Shown: in pieces, positions 23,421 to 35,452 of the stretch
Layout: the number at the start of each line of letters is the position of its first letter
Numbering within the stretch: position 1 is the stretch's first letter
Assembly: GCF_019279795.1 (NCBI RefSeq)
Contig: NC_056743.1
Span: 629,827,215 to 629,891,214, forward strand
Source: Protopterus annectens
Taxonomy: Eukaryota; Chordata; Ceratodontiformes; Protopteridae
DNA: 64,000 nucleotides
Direction of reading: 5' to 3'
Position numbers and translations under genes: made by a program
Notes under the pieces: model-generated
What the model was told of the DNA's origin: nothing
Databases searched by the model: none
Seen by the model: only the letters and a program-made list of their open reading frames with translations

Positions 23421-25740
23421 GTAGCAGGATTAAAGTTTTTGAGGTATTAATGTCATTTTTACTTTTAATCCTTACTGTTGGTCATATTTTAACAGTCATG
23501 TCCTTGTCCTTCTGTTCATTTATGCCAAGTTGAACTGCTGCAGCATATGATTTCTTCATCCCCCAGACTGATAAAGATGTTTCCTCATCACCGTTATTCT
23601 CCTGACAATGCCACTTTCCTTCTCAGATTGCGCAACATAAAGCATTTCTGCTGTCTCTTCCCACAAAACCAAAGACTCCACTTCTGGGTCCTGCTGAAAG
23701 AGACAAACTAAATTGTCATCCAGATCACCTGACTGGATCTTTGTCATTATAATTTCCTGCTATGATCCTGATCATCTTGCTGGCCTCCTTCCTTCAGTAC
23801 AGGTGTACTCTCATGATTGTCACGTCTTTATCTCCTCACTTGAGTCCATCTGCTGTATAACCACACTCAACAATTCTCACTCCTGTTTATCCTTATACTC
23901 CATAGGGCAAGTCCTTCTAGCCACCTCAGCATAAGGAACAGGAGTGGTTTGTGCTCATTCAAAAACAGCAGGAGAAGTTCCCTGGAATCCTGGCCAGACT
24001 TCCCCTAGTCTGAGACGAGGATGCTGGCCTTGTGGGACAAGCCGAGTCAGCAAAGAGTAAATAAAATAAAATAAAAATATCTGTCTGTCTGCCTATCTCT
24101 CTATCTATTAGGAATGATCTTACTGCAGGTTATATTACTAGCAGATAATGAGGCCTTTAGGCCTATAACACACCCCATTACATAAAAGCATTACACATGT
24201 GATTGATGCTCAGAAATATAATCACAAGCCATGAGTTGCACCATTCTAAATTTGTTGTAATGGTGATAAAGTCTTTTTTTGCAGGAGCTGATCCCCAACA
24301 TAAAAATCAACCTCCATGCCACTGCTGTCTGTATATGCTATTATCAAAATGTCTGTATCTTAGAATAAGGTGACTACTCTAAGATATGACAGTCGTATTT
24401 TTTTTATTCAAATGACATGAAGCACACATTTATGATAGCACTTTACAGTGTTAAAAACTCCTGCATTACACTTTTGTTTGGCACTCTTGTAGCAGAGCTC
24501 TTCCTTGTTCTACTGTAGCCTCACTTCCCAAGGAGCCTTCCCTTAAAGCCACCAAAAAATAAATATCTAGTATCCCCTTTGGTCTTTTCAACAAGCAAGG
24601 TGAATGAGAGCAAAGGGTCAGATTTACTGGGATCCTCTCTAGATGATCCAGAATTTATGACATTTGAGCTGGTGTACAAATCCCATTCTTTGGTGGTCCC
24701 ACCATTTGTAGATATTTGGAAGTCTGCGATGTGAATTTCCTGGTACAACCCAGGCACTGTCCCAGTTCACATAAAATGGACTGCGTTTCCTGCCTCAAGA
24801 GACTCTCAGAATCAAGGCTATTATTTCCACATCAGTCTTCCATAAGGCTTCAGCCTCTGAATCCAGTGGTGGTGTATCATCCAGATACATACCTCTCAAC
24901 ATCTTAGTGCAAGAATTCTGGTCAAAGCCAAAAATAATGGAGGAACAACAGCCCAAAAACCAGGGACAATTTTTAAATCTTGCTCTTATAAGCTTAGAAA
25001 GTTGATAGAATAAGATATTTTGCTGTAATACAGATTTACTGAGGGATATAAAGTCTGGATCTCAAATGTCAGTCATTCTTAGTGTTTGCCTAAATAAACA
25101 CAAATTTTATGAGGAACATACCAAAACTATATTACAAAAATCTGGAAATTCTGCAAAATTTTGAACAGTTAAGAGTTACACATTTAGGGCCACGCGCAGG
25201 TTTAGTAATGCATCTGCCATGCCTTTCTTCCAAGTGTTAAATAACTTCACTAATATTATTTCCAGTGGGATTTAGCTGCTGAAATGCTCCAACTGGTAGA
25301 ATAACTGACTGATGGCTATAAACTTAAGGTCCTCACCACGACCTTTACAAACGTGACTATCCTCATGACCTGGGTCATGTACAGCATGGCATAAGTCGCA
25401 GGGAGAGTGGTAGGATTCCGTGGCAGAGTGGTAGGATTCCGTATAATCGCAGTCTCTCACTCCCACCTCAGACTAAGTGAGCTCATACAGGATATCAAAG
25501 CAGTTTTGGATGTCCTACTTACATGTCCTGTCCTGTTTGTTGATGTGGTGAAGAGGCTTGTTAAAGATATGGAAGAACGAGACAATACCATCATGGGTAT
25601 GGAAGTAAAATTCATTTTCCATAATATTCCTACAACATAACACAGAAGAGCCAATACAAGATGTGATTCTAGTTGGACAACAGTAAAGTCAGTAGAAAGA
25701 TGGTGGAAAAGCTAATAAAAATCAGGTCAATTCAAGCAAT
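23421..25740. other. Unassigned DNA
   Basis: Several frames of 60-78 codons occur, but none has a domain I recognise. A (TAAAA)n/(TCTG)n-like simple stretch lies near 24058-24110. Near 25385-25440 a 24-bp phrase (gtggtaggattccgt type) is duplicated in tandem. The last part could belong to the DIRS-like element downstream, but nothing proves it. Confidence 0.4.
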
Positions 25741-27162
25741 GCCACTCAACCAGAAGAAGAAGGAAGACGTAAGTGCTATTCATTAAATGTGGCCATCATA
25801 GCCACTCACCTAGAGGAAGATGTGTTATTCATTAAATGTGGCCATCACAGCCACTCACCTAGAGGAAGATGTAAGTGCTATTCATTAAATGTGGCCATCA
25901 CAGCCACTCACCTAGAGGAAGATGTAAGTGCTGTTCATTAAATATGGCCATCACAGCCACTCACCTAGAGGAAGATGTAAGTGCTGTTCATTAAATGTGG
26001 CCATCACAGCCACTCACCTAGAGGAAGATGTAAGTGCTATTCATTAAATGTGGCCATCACAGCCACTCACCTAGAGGAAGATGTAAGTGCTGTTCATTAA
26101 ATGTGGCCATCACAGCCACTCACCTAGAGGAAGATGTAAGTGCTATTCATTAAATGTGGCCATCACAGCCACTCACCTAGAGGAAGATGTAAGTGCTGTT
26201 CATTAAATATCACCATCACAGCCACTCACCTAGAGGAAGATGTAAGTGCTGTTCATTAAATGTGGCCATCACAGCCATTCACCTAGAGGAAGATGTAAGT
26301 GCTGTTCATTAAATGTGGCCATCACAGCCACTCACCTAGAGGAAGATGTAAGTGCTATTCATTAAATATGGCCATCACAGCCACTCACCTAGAGGATGAT
26401 GTAAGTGCTGTTCATTAAATGTGGCCATCACAGCCACTCACCTAGAGGAAGACGTAAGTGCTATTCATTAAATGTGGCCATCACAGCCACTCACCTAGAG
26501 GAAGATGTAAGTGCTATTCATTAAATATGGCCATCACAGCCATTCACCTAGAGGAAGATGTAAGTGCTGTTCATTAAATGTGGCCATCACAGCCACTCAC
26601 CTAGAGGAAGATGTAAATGCTATTCATTAAATGTGGCCATCACAGCCACTTACCTAGAGGAAAAAGTAAGTGCTATTCATTAAATGTGGCCATCACAGCC
26701 ACTCACCTAGAGGAAGATGTAAGTGCTGTTCATTAAATGTGGCCATCACAGCCACTCACCTAGAGGAAGATGTAAGTGCTATTCATTAAATATGGCCATC
26801 ACAGCCACTCACCTAGAGGAAGATGTAAGTGCTGTTCATTAAATGTGGCCATCACAGCCACTCACCTAGAGGAAGACGTAAATGCTATTCATTAAATGTG
26901 GCCATCACAGCCACTCACCTAGAGGAAGATGTAAGTGCTATTCATTAAATGTGGCCATCACAGCCACTCACCTAGAGGAAGATGTAAGTGCTATTCATTA
27001 AATATGGCCATCACAGCCACTCACCTAGAGGAAGATGTAAGTGCTGTTCATTAAATGTGGCCATCACAGCCACTCACCTAGAGGAAGATGTAAATGCTAT
27101 TCATTAAATGTGGCCATCACAGCCACTCACCTAGAGGAAGATGTAAGTGATGTTCATTAAAT
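25741..27162. repeat. 53-bp minisatellite, about 27 units
   Basis: The unit is 53 bp, starting atgtaagtgctattcattaa and ending cacctagaggaag. It is repeated head to tail with few changes. The second unit lacks about six bases, and the outermost units are the most diverged. Main variants are ctattc/ctgttc and aatgtggcc/aatatggcc. Each unit carries an in-frame taa, and 53 is not a multiple of 3, so it is not coding. It runs straight into a DIRS-like RT fragment. Confidence 0.97.
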
Positions 27163-27174
27163 GTGACAGTCAGA

Positions 27175-27890
27175 CCCATGGTACATAATAGAGCTGATCA
27201 CCAAGGACAGCTGGGTAAGGGATGTAGTATTCAGAGAATATATAATCATTTTCATTAAGCCCCCTCCCCCACCATGTACCATCAACATCACTGACCTTAC
27301 CAGATGTCCCACTGCATCATAAACAAGTGGCAAGGAAGAAGGTGCTATGTGTCTTACAAAAAAGAGCTATCCAAGAGATCCCACAGGATCACAATTAACA
27401 AGGATACTGCCCAGATATTTGTTTATGCCAAAGAAAGCAAAGGACCTCAGTGGCTTAATATTTTACATTTCCAAACAAGGCTTTATCATGATCTTCTTGC
27501 AGTATAATGTACCTTGTCTATTACAATGAGATTGGATGTGCTTTGTGGGCCTCCAGGGCACCTGTATGGACACCAGAATGGTCAAGGAATCCATGAATTG
27601 CCTGTTTTTTCAGGGTTTGAAGCAGTCATTACCAAATCTGCAAGCTACCCTTTGGTCCCACCATGTTTTTCAAGGGTCATAGTAGCAGCTCAGCAGACTA
27701 TAAGGGGTACATATCTTCCTATATGTGAATGATGGGCTACTTTGTACCCCAACTGAGGTGAAAGAGTGGGAAATTGGGAATCTCTTCTTGGATTGTTCAG
27801 GTCTGTAGGGATCATAGTCAACCTGGCAAAGCCTGGCTTCCAGTCCTTCCAGTACATTATATTATTGGCTGGACTGTGGATAGCACACTG
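27175..27890 (+). pseudogene. DIRS-like reverse transcriptase fragment
   Basis: Three frames together read like the DIRS reverse transcriptase: ELITKDSWV (near 27190), PKKAKDLSGL (near 27430), DWMCFVGLQG (near 27530, where D-L-x-D-A-Y is usual), then CFSRVIVAAQQTIRG, a catalytic box reading Y-V-N-D (near 27718-27730, usually Y-V-D-D), and GIIVNLAKPGF. The first catalytic aspartate is changed to Asn and at least three frameshifts occur. No tyrosine recombinase or RNase H was found. Assignment is by motif only; another tyrosine-recombinase retrotransposon is possible. Confidence 0.6.
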
Positions 27891-28279
27891 AGCATAGAAA
27901 TAACATTTTAACCTGTATTTTTAAATATTTTATAGAAATTCTGTACCCTTGGAGCAAAGGCACTAATAAACTAAAACAAATAACTATTTTCACAAGTCTG
28001 CATCAGTTCTTATTATAAACATTGCTAAGATGCACAAGCCAATACATTTTTTGTGCCAGTCCCAAGACTGGATAAATGGGGAGGTTTATGTCAGGAAGGG
28101 CATCTGGTGTAAAACTTTTGCCAGATGACAGATTTCCATACCGGATCGGTCAAGGCCTGGGTTAACAACGACCACCCCTAGTACTGTTAGCCAACAGGGT
28201 CTTGGTGGAAATTGGGCCCAAGGAGAAGGAGAGGAAGAGGGGGAAGGCAAGCCCAAAGGCAGGAAGAAAGGAGGAAGGT

Positions 28280-31200
28280 TAGAAGTGTGGTAGTGAGAGT
28301 AGGAAGTTTGAATGGTGGCAGTATGACTGGTATAGGGAGAGAGCTACCTGATATGATGCAGAGAAGGAAGGTTGATATATTTTGTGTGGAAGAGACTGGA
28401 TGGAAAGGGAGTAAGGCTAGGTGTATCAGAGGTGGGTTCAAATTGTTCTAACATGGTGTGGATGGTAGGAGAAATGGGGTAGGGATTATCCTGAAGGAAC
28501 AGTATGCCAAGAGCATTTTGGAGGTGAAGAGTGTCAGATAGAGTGATGTTTATGAAGCTGGAAATTGATGGTGTGATGATGAATGTTGTTAGTGCATATA
28601 CTCCGCAAGTTGGATGTGTGATGGATGAGAAAGAAAATTTTTGGAGTGAGTTGGATGAAGTGGTGGTGAGTGTACCCAAGGGTGGGAGAGTGGTGATTGG
28701 AGCAGATTTCAATGGGGATGAGGAAGTGATGGGTAGGTATGGTGTTAAGGAGAGGAATGCAGAAGGTCAGATAGTAGTGGATTTTGTGAAAAGGATAGAC
28801 ATGTCTGTGGTGAATACGTATTTTAAGAAGAGGGAGGAGCACAGGGTGAAGTACAAGAGTGGAGAAAGATGCACACAGGTGGATTATATCCTATATAGAA
28901 GGGCCAGTCTGAAGGAGATTGGAGACTGTAAAGTGGTGGCAGGGGAAAGTGTAGTTAGGCAGCATAGGATGGTGGTCTGTAGGATGACGATGGTGATCAA
29001 GAAGAGGAGGAGTGTGAGGGCAATGCCAAGGATCAAATGGTGGAAGTTGAAAAAGGGTGATTGTGAGGTGGAGTTCAGGGAAGAGTTGAGACAGGCACTG
29101 GGTGGCAGTAGAGAGTTAACGAATAGCTGGGTAACTACAGCAGAGCTGGTAAGGGAAACAGCTAGAAAGGTGCTTGGTGTGACATTTGGACAGAGGAAGG
29201 AGGACAAGGAGACCTGGTGGTGGAATGAGGAAGTACAGGAGAGTATCCAGAGAAAGAGGTTGGGGAAGAAGAAATGGGATTGTCAGAGAGATGAAGAAAG
29301 TAGACAGGAGTATAAGGAGATGAGGTGTATGGTGAAGAGAGAGAAAGGTGGCAGAGGCTAAGGATAAGGCATATGGAGAGTTGTATGAAAGGTTGGACAC
29401 TAAGGAGGGAGAAAAGGACATGTGCCGATTGGCTAGACTGAGGGAGCAAGCTTGTAAAGATGTGCAACAGGTAAGGGTAATAAAGAATAATAAGGGAAAA
29501 GTACTTACAAGTGAGGAGAGTGTGTTGAGCAGATGAAAAGAGTACTTTGAGGGGCTGATGAATGAAGAGAATGAGAGAGAAAGAAGGTTGAATGATGTGG
29601 GGATAGTAAATCAGGAAGTGAAACAGATTAGCAAGGAAGAAGTAAGGACAGCTATGACGTGTATGAAGAACGGAAAGGCTATTGATCCAGATGACATACC
29701 TGTGGAAGCATGGAGGTGTTTAGGAGAGATGGCAGTGGAGTTTTTAATTAGATTATTTAATGAAATTTTGGAAAATGAGAGGATGCCTGAGGAGTGGAGA
29801 AGAAGTGTTTTGGTACCGATTTTTAAGAATAAGGGTGATGTGCAGAGCTGTAGTAACTACAGAGGAATAAAATTGATCAGTCACAGCATGAAGTTAAGGG
29901 AAAGAATAGTGGAAGCTAGGTTAAGAAGGGAGGTGATGATTAGTGAGCAGCAGTATGGTTTCATGCTGGGAAAGAGGGGTCTACTTCATGATGTCGAAAG
30001 CCGACAATATCGAAGCTGATATTGTCGGCAGCACAACATCGAAAGTGCAGAACATTGTGCAAGTAAACGGAAATCTCCGTAGGGGGAGAGTTCCATTTAC
30101 CTCAATGTAGTGCGGTCTCGGAGTTGGAATATTTAAGTAGGGGGCTGTGGGGGGTGCAGGAGTGCTTGCCCCCCTGCCTACACTAGTTAGTTTTTATTTT
30201 TGTTTTTTTTTTTTAACGTTATTCGATGTTTTAATACATCGATCACTAGAGGCTGACCTTTAGTGATTCGATGTAGTAAACGTTCGATAACGTGATATAG
30301 ATGTGGGAAAGAGCACTACAGATGTGATGTTTGCTCTGAGAGTGTTGATGGAGAAGTATACAGAAGGTCAGAAGGAGATGCATTGTGCCTTTGTGGACTT
30401 AGAGAAAGCGTATGGCAGGGTGCCTAGAGAGGAGTTATGGTATTGTATGAGGAAGTCAGGTGTGGCAGAGAAGTATGTAAGAGTGGTACAGGATATGTAT
30501 GAGGGTAGTGTGACAATGGTGAGGTCTGTGGTAGGAGTAACAGATGTGTTTAAGGTGGAGGAGGGGTTACATCAAGGATCAGCTCTGAGCCCTTTCTTAT
30601 TTGCAATGGTTATGGACAGGTTGACAGACAAGATCAGACAGGAGTCCCCATGGACTATAATGTCTGCGGATGACGTTGTGATCTGTAGTGAGAGTAGGGA
30701 ACAGGTTTAGGAAACCCTGGAGAGGTGGAGATATGCTTTAGAGAGGAGAGGAATGAAGGTCAGCAGGACTAAGACAGAATATATGTATATGAATGAGAGA
30801 AAGGATAGAGGAATGGTGAGGATGCAGGGAGTGGAGCTGGTGAAGGTGGGTGAGTTTAAATACTTGGGATCAACAGTTCAGAGTAATGGTGAGTGTAGAA
30901 GAGAGGTGAAGAAGAGAGTACAGGCAGGGTGGAGTGGGTGGAGAAGAGTGTCAGGAGTGATTTGTGACAGACGGGTACCAGTAAGAATGAAAGGGAAGGT
31001 CTATAAGAGGGTAGTGAGACCAGCTATGTTATATGGGCTGGAGATGGTGGCATTGACAACAAGACAGGAGACAGAGCTGGAGGTGGCAGAGTTAAAGATG
31101 TTAAGATTTGCATTGGGTGTGACAAGGATGGATAAGATTTGGAATCAATATATTAGAGGGTCAGCTCAGGTTGGATGGTTTGGAGACAAAGTCAGAGAGG

Positions 31201-31370
31201 CAAGATTGCATTGGTTTGGACATGCGCAGAGGAGGGATGCTGGGTTTTTTGGGAAAAGGATGCCATGGATGGAGCTGCCAGGTAAGAGGAAAAGAGGAAG
31301 GCCTAAGTTAAGGTTTATGGATGTGGTGAGAGGACATGCTGATGGTTGGTATGACAGAGCAGAGTAAGAT
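28280..31370 (+). pseudogene. RTE endonuclease/reverse transcriptase, frameshifted
   Basis: Consecutive pieces lie at 28280-28451 (VRVGSLN, VEETGWKG), 28531-29361 (VVSAYTPQVG, G-A-D-F-N near 28710, RQHRMVV near 28965), 29348-29536, 29558-29976, 30304-30710 (KSTTDVMFALRVLMEKY, FVDLEKAYGRVPREELW, GLHQGSALSPFLFAMVM, S-A-D-D near 30668) and 30753-31367 (KTEYMYMNE, FKYLGSTVQSNGE, LRFALGVTR, LHWFGHAQRRD). Domain order is endonuclease, RT, C-terminal region. The F-A-D-D motif is altered to S-A-D-D. At least four frameshifts or stops exist besides the insert. All key blocks are recognisable, so decay is moderate. Confidence 0.8.
29977..30303. mobile_element. 327-bp foldback DNA insert in the RTE element
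   Basis: It is flanked by a 10-bp direct repeat tgggaaagag (29967-29976 and 30304-30313), and the RTE reading frame resumes right after it, so it is a clean insertion. The ends are imperfect inverted repeats (about 14 of 21 positions). Near the left end is a perfect 12-bp hairpin (30000-30011 with 30018-30029). The right end holds two further nested hairpins (30236-30274 and around 30215-30293) rich in the word tcgat. No coding capacity. A 9-10 bp duplication would suit a Mutator-like MITE; the family is unidentified. Confidence 0.7.
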
Positions 31371-31454
31371 GTGGAGGACAGGAAGAAATGGAAACAGATG
31401 ATCCACTGTGGCAACCCTTAATGGAAACAGCTGAAAGAAGAAGAAAGCTAAGAT

Positions 31455-32133
31455 TCAGAACATAGATTATTTCCCCATTTATAAGTTCAGTTTTATCCAG
31501 TAGTTATATTCTATGGTTATTTCGTTTTCATCTTAACAGTAGACATTTCTTTTTGACACATAAAAGTGACCCTATTTATAAATACTGTAAATGAAGAAGT
31601 AACCTCATTTTTCTATTTCTTAGTAATCCCTAGTGATTGTTCATAAGCTCCGAAGAAGTGGTAAATGGGGATTGAGTACGCATCTGGGAGTATTAAACAA
31701 CACCAAAAGTTTTGCTAGCATAAATTTATCAGAACACAATCCTAGGAAAAATTTAAAATTTTCCTCTAACAATCATTGAACTTTACAGTCACAAACCATG
31801 TGTTCCAGTCTTTACCTCCAAAAATAAAATGTTTCCTTGTATACAATTTCAGTTCTATTTGGGGTAATAAATGATCTAAGTAGAAATGTCTACTACAATA
31901 ATCTCCAAAATAAAATTAAATGTATGTGACTCTTGTTTTTCTGATATTGGTTTTGTTATCATTGATGTGTTCCTATTTCATGGTTGTGTAATACAGCACA
32001 GTTCAAGTTTCTGCAGTTACAATTCTCAAATCTCATTTCTGTGGTTTGTATAACAGATGAAGATTGACCCAATGTCTGGTAATGATGAGGTTTCTCTCTC
32101 TTACTTCCTCTCAATGCAAGCTTGACAGTAAAG
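31455..32133. other. Unassigned AT-rich DNA
   Basis: I see no coding frame with a known domain and no element end. Confidence 0.4.
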
Positions 32134-32448
32134 CTCAGGAGACTGGTGAATGTTTGTCTTTCGGCTTTTTCCCAGTAAGGGGTCACCACAGTGGAACTCC
32201 GGTCCGCTAATGATCGGCAGTAGATTTTTACGAAACGCTGAGGTGCCAGCTCGATGCCCAACCTTCAATGAAGGCACGCCCATTTACGCAAGCATGTCTT
32301 TCGAATGCTACCCAACCGCGGGGAGGACATGCAGACTCTACAGAGAAGGCACTCCCAAGCCAAGCCGAGAATTGAACGGGAGAACCTCTTGCTGTGAGAT
32401 AACAACGCCACTGCCGTACCACCGCAGCATCTCAGGAGACTGGTGAAT
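32134..32448 (-). mobile_element. tRNA-derived SINE with RTE-type tail, copy 2
   Basis: The body is 32152-32430 on the minus strand, between perfect 18-bp direct repeats (ctcaggagactggtgaat) at 32134-32151 and 32431-32448. The minus strand starts gctgcggtggtacggcagtgg with a box B-like ttcaattctcggc. It has the family middle (ccttcattgaaggttgggcatcgag) and ends ccactgtggtgaccccttactgggaaaaagccgaaag, the RTE tail. Full length, about 279 bp. Confidence 0.9.
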
Positions 32449-33870
32449 ACCTTGGAAAATGTAGATGAGGCAGCTGTGGCATTTTTTAGCACTCTAACTG
32501 CTGAATTATGGCAGTGTAACTTGTTATACTATATTGCTCATGGCGAGACATCATAAACAACATGATGAAATGCTGTAACCGATAATCTGACATTTGGACA
32601 GAATTAGATGTCTGGAAATGACTGCACTAAGTTATAATTTGGACACTACTTTGTTAGTGGGTAAGCTGCATAGTTTGTTGAAGAGAAAAGATAGGGAATG
32701 GCTATGCATGACAGCTAAAAGAACAGATGGAAATGCTTGTCAGAAAATAATACTTTATGCCAAGGATAGTGAGGTCCTAGAAAACATGTCTTGAGGTACT
32801 GGTATAATGTAAGTCAACAGAGGAGTTCAGTGATTGGAATTCAGGAAGAAAAAAAAAAGATGTGGCATGGGTGCCAACAGAACAGCTACTCCATTTTGGT
32901 GAACAAAGTTGACCTCAGATCACTGTCCATTTATGACTCTGTATATCCAACTTGGATTGTTCATACAAAACTGGGAAACTATTCCAAGGTAATGGAACTG
33001 ACTGGGTTTTAAAACTATTGGAAAGAGCATAAGTAATTGATTATAAAGTGGACATGAAGTATAGCCGGAAACAAACAAACAAAGAAGTCTCAAAGGTTGG
33101 CTGATTATTATGCAATGAAAACAGTCTGGGCACAAAGCTGGAGAAATGTTTATTTAAAATAACATACGATGAAACAATCAAATTACTAGTGTCATTGAAA
33201 GGTGAAACCACTGCCCACAAAGTATCACAGTGTTTTACACTTCTTTTTCCACCACACAAGTAACACGTGATCAATAAAATGAAATACACTACAAGTTAAT
33301 TTTCCTTACAGTGTTTTAGAACTACATAACCAGAAATCTTTAATAAAGGAACACCAACATTTTTCATGATTTCTTCCTAATAAACAGTTTTATCTGCAAA
33401 ATGTTCCTTTCCCTGCTTGCACTTCTGAGTCCTCTTAAGGGATTTCTTCATGTAAAAAATCCATTTTTTATCCTCATGTAAACGAGTATATATGACTCAT
33501 TCAACATTTATCTTGGGATTCCAAAAAGAGTTAGGTGGAGGGTAGCATGATCTACAGAGCAGTTACCACTATACCAAAGTCCATAGACAAAAGCTGTGTC
33601 AATCCTCAACAATGACTCTGTCAGTCCTCAATTTGTACATGCAGCAGGTCATCAAAAAACACACTGAAAACTCCAAACACACCACAGAGACAGGAATTAT
33701 CTCATAATAGCAAAAAAAAAAAAAAAACTTTAACCTCTATCTGTCTGCTGTCAACACTCCTTTACACTTCTCCTATTCTTTCTAATCTCCGGGAAATTCA
33801 AAAACCAAACCTTCGACAATGCTACATTAAAATAGCAATATATGTTGCTAATCAACCTCACAGATCCCGC
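32449..33870. other. Unassigned DNA
   Basis: Short frames only, none with a recognisable domain. A poly-A run is near 33712-33726. Confidence 0.4.
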
Positions 33871-33872
33871 CA

Positions 33873-34235
<363 letters not shown>

Positions 34236-35075
34236 ACTCCTAAAAACTCCTTAATCGACTTGAACTACCCAACTACATCACTTACTCTTAACTAATCATA
34301 ACTCACAAAATTGTCCAAAAACCATAAAAATGTCCAACCTTAAAAGTCGGCATACAGCATTATTCACCAGCTAGAACCCCTCACTCAAAACATAAACTAT
34401 TTGTCACAACACACAAGTTTTATGTTGCACCTCATACTCCAACTACATTGCTAAAATCTGGAACCCCCCCACATCATTGAGACTTAATAGTAACCTTCAG
34501 ACATTAAAAGCTGTGCTAAAACAATTCCTGAAGACTCTTGGATATGTCCCTGCTGATTAACCTATTGCACACCATCTAATTATTGTACCTCTTCAAAAAC
34601 ATCAAGTCTATGACTAATCATGACTTGTGTGCATATTGCATATAGTTATACGTTTTTTCCTATTCTTTTTCTACAAACTATTATTTTACTACTGAATATC
34701 TTTGCTACTCACCATCATGTTGGTAAACATACAGATTACTAACTTGTTTCACTGTTAAACTACTACTCAGCTATAACCAGCCATTGCTATCCTTCAGTTA
34801 TATGCGTTTCAGATAGAACAAATCTGATTATCAAATACTACTGCACTGTCTCGCTGTATTTAGTTTCATTTAATATTTCAAATAATGTGTCATATTATTT
34901 TGCTGTTTCATGCATACTACATATAATCCGTTATATTGTGCCAGTGTATCATACTGTTATTTTGTTATGTGAGCATATTGTGGCATATTAATTAAGTTAC
35001 ATCAATGATTCACTTATTATTCTTTTTGTTTGACTACACTCTTAAGTGTGCTTATGTAAATGTGTGCGTGTGTAT

Positions 35076-35078
<3 letters not shown>
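34236..35078. other. Possible decayed CR1-like 3' region plus unassigned DNA
   Basis: The stretch near 34260-34560 (aactacccaactacatc...taaaagctgtgctaaaacaattcctgaagac) reads like a decayed LINE C-terminal/3' region, but no frame is clear enough to call. The remainder is AT-rich and unassigned. Confidence 0.3.
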
Positions 35079-35113
<35 letters not shown>

Positions 35114-35120
35114 GTATATG

Positions 35121-35197
<77 letters not shown>

Positions 35198-35210
35198 GTG
35201 TGTGTATATA
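35079..35210. repeat. (TA)n-rich microsatellite
   Basis: Long TA runs with interspersed (TGTA)n and flanking (TG)n stretches. Confidence 0.95.
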
Positions 35211-35337
35211 AAATAAACTACAAGTAAATAAATAAATACATAAATAAATGTTAATGAGGACTGGAAGGACCCTACACTTGATTTCAGTTATACCTGCAAC
35301 TGTTCAACAGCTAGAAGTTTTACACTGGCAATGAATG

Positions 35338-35452
35338 TATAATGGTTAAAATGTTTACCTTACAGAGCCATCTTACATTAGGAGGGCTTCCCTGTACCCT
35401 TGTGGCAAAATGTGTAGATCTAGCTTCATCTGAGATGGGGATTGCTGGCAGA
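35338..35452 (+). repeat. tRNA-like head joined to a CR1 5' UTR-like block
   Basis: Positions 35338-35370 (gtataatggttaaaatgtttaccttacagagcc) resemble the head of the CR1-tailed SINEs at 39.95 and 54.84 kb. They are followed at 35367-35452 by about 86 bases similar to 35827-35918, which lies just upstream of CR1 ORF1 of copy II (aggagg-cttccc, acccttgtggca, gtgtagacctagc, ggggattgc). Either a second 5' UTR repeat of CR1 or a separate SINE body. Confidence 0.5.

Larger units (their letters stand above)
28024..31454 (+). mobile_element. RTE-clade LINE, near full length, with a DNA insert
   Basis: A 5' leader (gtgccagtcccaagactgg, aggaagggcatctgg, ccggatcggtcaagg) precedes an endonuclease and RT frame running to about 31370. 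The 3' end is ctgtggcaacccttaatgg...gctgaaagaagaagaa. The 8-bp gctaagat at 28024-28031 and 31447-31454 may be the target duplication. The coding region is G-rich and purine-rich, unlike its surroundings. A 327-bp insert at 29977-30303 splits the RT. RTE elements encode one endonuclease/RT polyprotein. Confidence 0.8.

Noticed and set aside
25741..27162. CRISPR-like array of regular repeats
   Set aside because: Units are contiguous 53-bp copies with no unique spacers; it is a minisatellite in a vertebrate-type genome.
28344..29467. Several minus-strand frames of about 100 codons across the RTE element
   Set aside because: They are antisense shadows of the purine-rich RTE coding strand.
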